Shown here: positions 59,899 through 64,000 of the stretch, in pieces
How positions within the stretch are numbered: position 1 is the first letter of the stretch
Layout: each line of letters opens with the position of its first letter
DNA from: Cordia subcordata
Lineage: Eukaryota > Streptophyta > Magnoliopsida > Boraginales > Cordiaceae
Assembly (NCBI GenBank): GCA_028554755.1
Contig: JAPTOF010000006.1
Coordinates: 1,854,501 to 1,918,500, forward strand
DNA length: 64,000 nt
Reading direction: 5' to 3'
The notes under the pieces: model-generated
Databases searched by the model: none
What the model saw: the letters and a program-made list of their open reading frames with translations, nothing else
Told to the model about the DNA's origin: nothing
Position numbers and translations under genes: made by a program

Positions 59899-61843
59899 AC
59901 ATGTGATACTGATTGGGTGCTTGACTTATTCTGTGGAAAGTTACATCTGGGCATATACTTATGGACCTTGTCTAATTTCTACTTGTCTTATTAGAATTGA
60001 TCTTTCTCAAGATTTATATAATGGTGATATCTTCTGCGTCATCTCGTTGTACATTAGTTCATTGTTTCGGATGATGTTAAAGTACTCTGTGTTCCTAGTT
60101 CGATCTAAACTGATATGTTCCCTTTTGTTTTACTTTTTTATGTGCAGGTGATTTAGCAAGTGATGGCATTGTCCATGAAGCAGAAATCTAGTTTTCCTCT
60201 TGTAGTGTAGTATTTTGTTTGGCATGCTAAGTGCTTTTTCAGTTAGCACCAACTTTATTGTAATTCCTTAGTCGTGATTTCATTGATTTGGGTCAAGAGC
60301 TTCCTGTCTTGATAATTTGTGACGGATCTTGTACTTCTATTTTTAGCCGATTGGGCACTTCTTATCCTCTAATTTAGAAGTACTCGAATTATACAATTGC
60401 TTTGGTTTCTTTAAACTGTGTATAGTTCAATTGCATCAAGACCATCAATGCTTCCTGTTCTTTTATTACTTTTCCTTATTCTCAGTCTGATTAACTTTTT
60501 TTTGAAAAGTAATTCTTATTAGCATTTACTTGAGCCTCGTAACATTATAAGAGAGATCTAATAGTGATTTATTGGTGATACGTTTTTGAGGTTACCATCA
60601 TTATATATATCGTTGAGTGTCTTCATATCTGGTGACATTTGTAATGTTATGGTTACCTACAACATGAAGTGTTAGTGTGCTGTTTATGTTATGTATGTGG
60701 TGCTCCACCCTATGATTAACTAGCTAACCAAAATGATTAAAAGAAAGGCAGGAGAGATAGCATTTGGAAATAGAAATGACTAGTTTCAAAATTATTTAGG
60801 GAAATAGTTGTTTGAGGTCGATCAGGTAGTTTATTTTAGGTTCGTTCGCCACGGAAGTAAATAAAGTTTCTGACTTCTATACTCGGTGAAAAATCAAGCT
60901 AATACTAAACTATTATTGAATCCAAACACATTGTTTCGACTTGAATTGTTAGACAACCCTTCACTGATAAATATATTGGAAACCCAGAAATATAAGTCAA
61001 TTAGGCTCTGTTAACTTAAAGAAAATTAGAGTTATTTTCTACAAAAAAAAAAATTACATTGTAGTTGTAAATACATTTATCAGTTGAAAATGGGAAATAG
61101 TTTTGTCTACTATAAAACTAAAAAATGTATTTATTTGTTAATAACTTTCAAATATTTTAGCTTTTATAAAATTAGAAAATGCATTTAAAAATTTTGAATA
61201 AATTTCCAGGTTTAAAAGAGTGTGTGTATGTGTATATATATTGCATATATATTCTCATATTATGTGTTGTTATTATTAAATTTATCATCATTATGTGTTG
61301 AGACGGAGAAGAGTTAAAAAGAAGAATTAAATGAAGTTAAAAGGGGAAAAAATGTAAGCAAAAAAAAAAAAAAAAAAAAGAAGACAAAATGAAAATCGAA
61401 ATATGGATCAGCTTAAAATTCTGAAATTTTAGGCGTATTTTTTTAACTGGAGAATTGTTAGAAAATGCTCTAAATTTATTAAAGGAAACGTTGGAAAAAA
61501 TCTATGGGTTGTTTTCACTATCTCATTTAATTTGGAAATTTTAAAAAACTATTTCTCAAATTTTGTTTTAGGACTTTTTTAATACAATTGTATCTTAATG
61601 TAAGTAAACAAAGGCCTTGTCTCGTGCAATTTAAATAAAAGAAAAGAGTTTGCTAATAATTCGGAGTCCTTTATATGATAAAAAGGAGTTTGACCATATA
61701 AAGAAAAAATTGATATTTAATATTTAAATTTTTTTATCATAAAAAAGAGAGTGACATAAAAGTAAATTAAAAAAATATAAATGAGAAAAAGAAATGGGCT
61801 ATCCTTTAATTATCTAAATAAAGAAAGTGAAATAGGAGAAAAC

Positions 61844-61979
61844 TGGGCCGTGAACAATCCGGTGGAGCAGTGAGACAAGTGGCCCTTGAACCAGGCCCAT
61901 CTCGCATGTCTAAGCAGACGGGCCTCGTTTGGTCATTTCGTACGCTAAAGCCCCTTCATGCGTTATAATTAAAACCCTA
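61844..61979 (+). promoter_or_regulatory. RPS13 promoter: site II motifs plus telo-box
   Basis: TGGGCC at 61844-61849, GGCCCA at 61894-61899 and a telo-box AAACCCTA at 61972-61979, about 108 bp before the start codon. This is the standard arrangement of plant ribosomal protein promoters, giving expression in dividing cells. Confidence 0.8.
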
Positions 61980-62086
61980 GCAACACCTCGCTCCAGTTAA
62001 GCAGCAGCTGGGGTTTGTTCGTGGCCTCCGTTTCAGAAGCAGCACATCGCCGCCGCAGCACCTACGTGTGACACCACTCCGCCACC

Positions 62087-63906
<1,820 letters not shown>

Positions 63907-64000
63907 GTTGGATGAAGGGCGAATTAGATTTCGAGTCTGTGGTGTTGTCTTAGTCTTGAATGGGGAAGATAGCCTCCCATTAGTTTTGAGATTATGTATC

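Larger units (their letters stand above)
58372..62086. other. Gene-poor spacer between CML13-like and RPS13
   Basis: The first few hundred bases are CML13-like 3' UTR. A minus-strand ORF of 81 codons (59653-59898) is the only stretch with protein-like composition, and I do not recognise it. The remainder is AT-rich. A pair of weak inverted ends (about 61005 and 61615) and several poly-A runs suggest old transposon debris. The RPS13 promoter occupies about 61800-62086. Confidence 0.5.

Noticed and set aside
61005..61615. Possible 610-bp DNA transposon with AGGC...GTT(A/T)ACTTA ends
   Set aside because: Inverted ends are short and imperfect and no target duplication is seen.

Overview
This window is ordinary nuclear DNA from a flowering plant, almost certainly a eudicot. 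The evidence is AT-rich spacers, many short GT-AG introns, U-rich 3' splice regions, plant-only protein families (DUF668/PSI, DUF688, DUF1442, AHL, DUF761-type) and plant-style SINEs and MITEs. There is no bacterial, organellar or viral gene block, and I found no new multi-gene system. What stands out is small-scale: mobile-element insertions placed tightly against genes, duplicated splice sites, and cell-cycle or ribosome-type promoter motifs.

Layout. 14-1121 (-): 5' part of a TPX2-type spindle protein gene, running off the left edge. 3761-5409 (-): DUF688 protein, two exons. 8572-9990 (-): DUF3475/DUF668 (PSI-like) protein, with a SINE inserted exactly at its stop codon. 9991-15043: 5 kb without genes, holding small DNA transposon relics. 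15044-31744 (-): complete 26-exon gene for CPSF160, the largest gene here. 31745-35700: gene-poor, with a SINE in the CPSF160 upstream region and a foldback element. 36863-40915 (+): MAP65-3-like cytokinesis protein, 12 coding exons, with an M-phase (MSA) promoter element. 42515-46981 (+): AHL1-like AT-hook/PPC protein, 5 exons. 49068-49457 (-): small membrane-anchored DUF761-like protein. 50782-51681 (-): EBP2 ribosome-biogenesis factor with telo-box and site II motifs upstream. 56232-57045 (+): DUF1442 protein. 57934-58371 (+): CML13/14-like calcium sensor. 62087-63906 (+): 40S ribosomal protein S13, 5 exons.

How the genes relate. They are independent transcription units, not an operon or pathway cluster. 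There are functional echoes: TPX2 and MAP65-3 are both mitotic microtubule proteins, and EBP2 and RPS13 both serve ribosome production and share the telo-box plus site II promoter style. The DUF1442-CML13 pair matches a neighbour pair I recall from Arabidopsis, so it may be conserved microsynteny.

Exon boundaries were deduced by hand from splice signals, reading frame and recalled family sequences. The frames close exactly for CPSF160 (1448 aa), MAP65-3 (733 aa), AHL (364 aa), RPS13 (151 aa), DUF1442 (218 aa) and DUF688 (321 aa).
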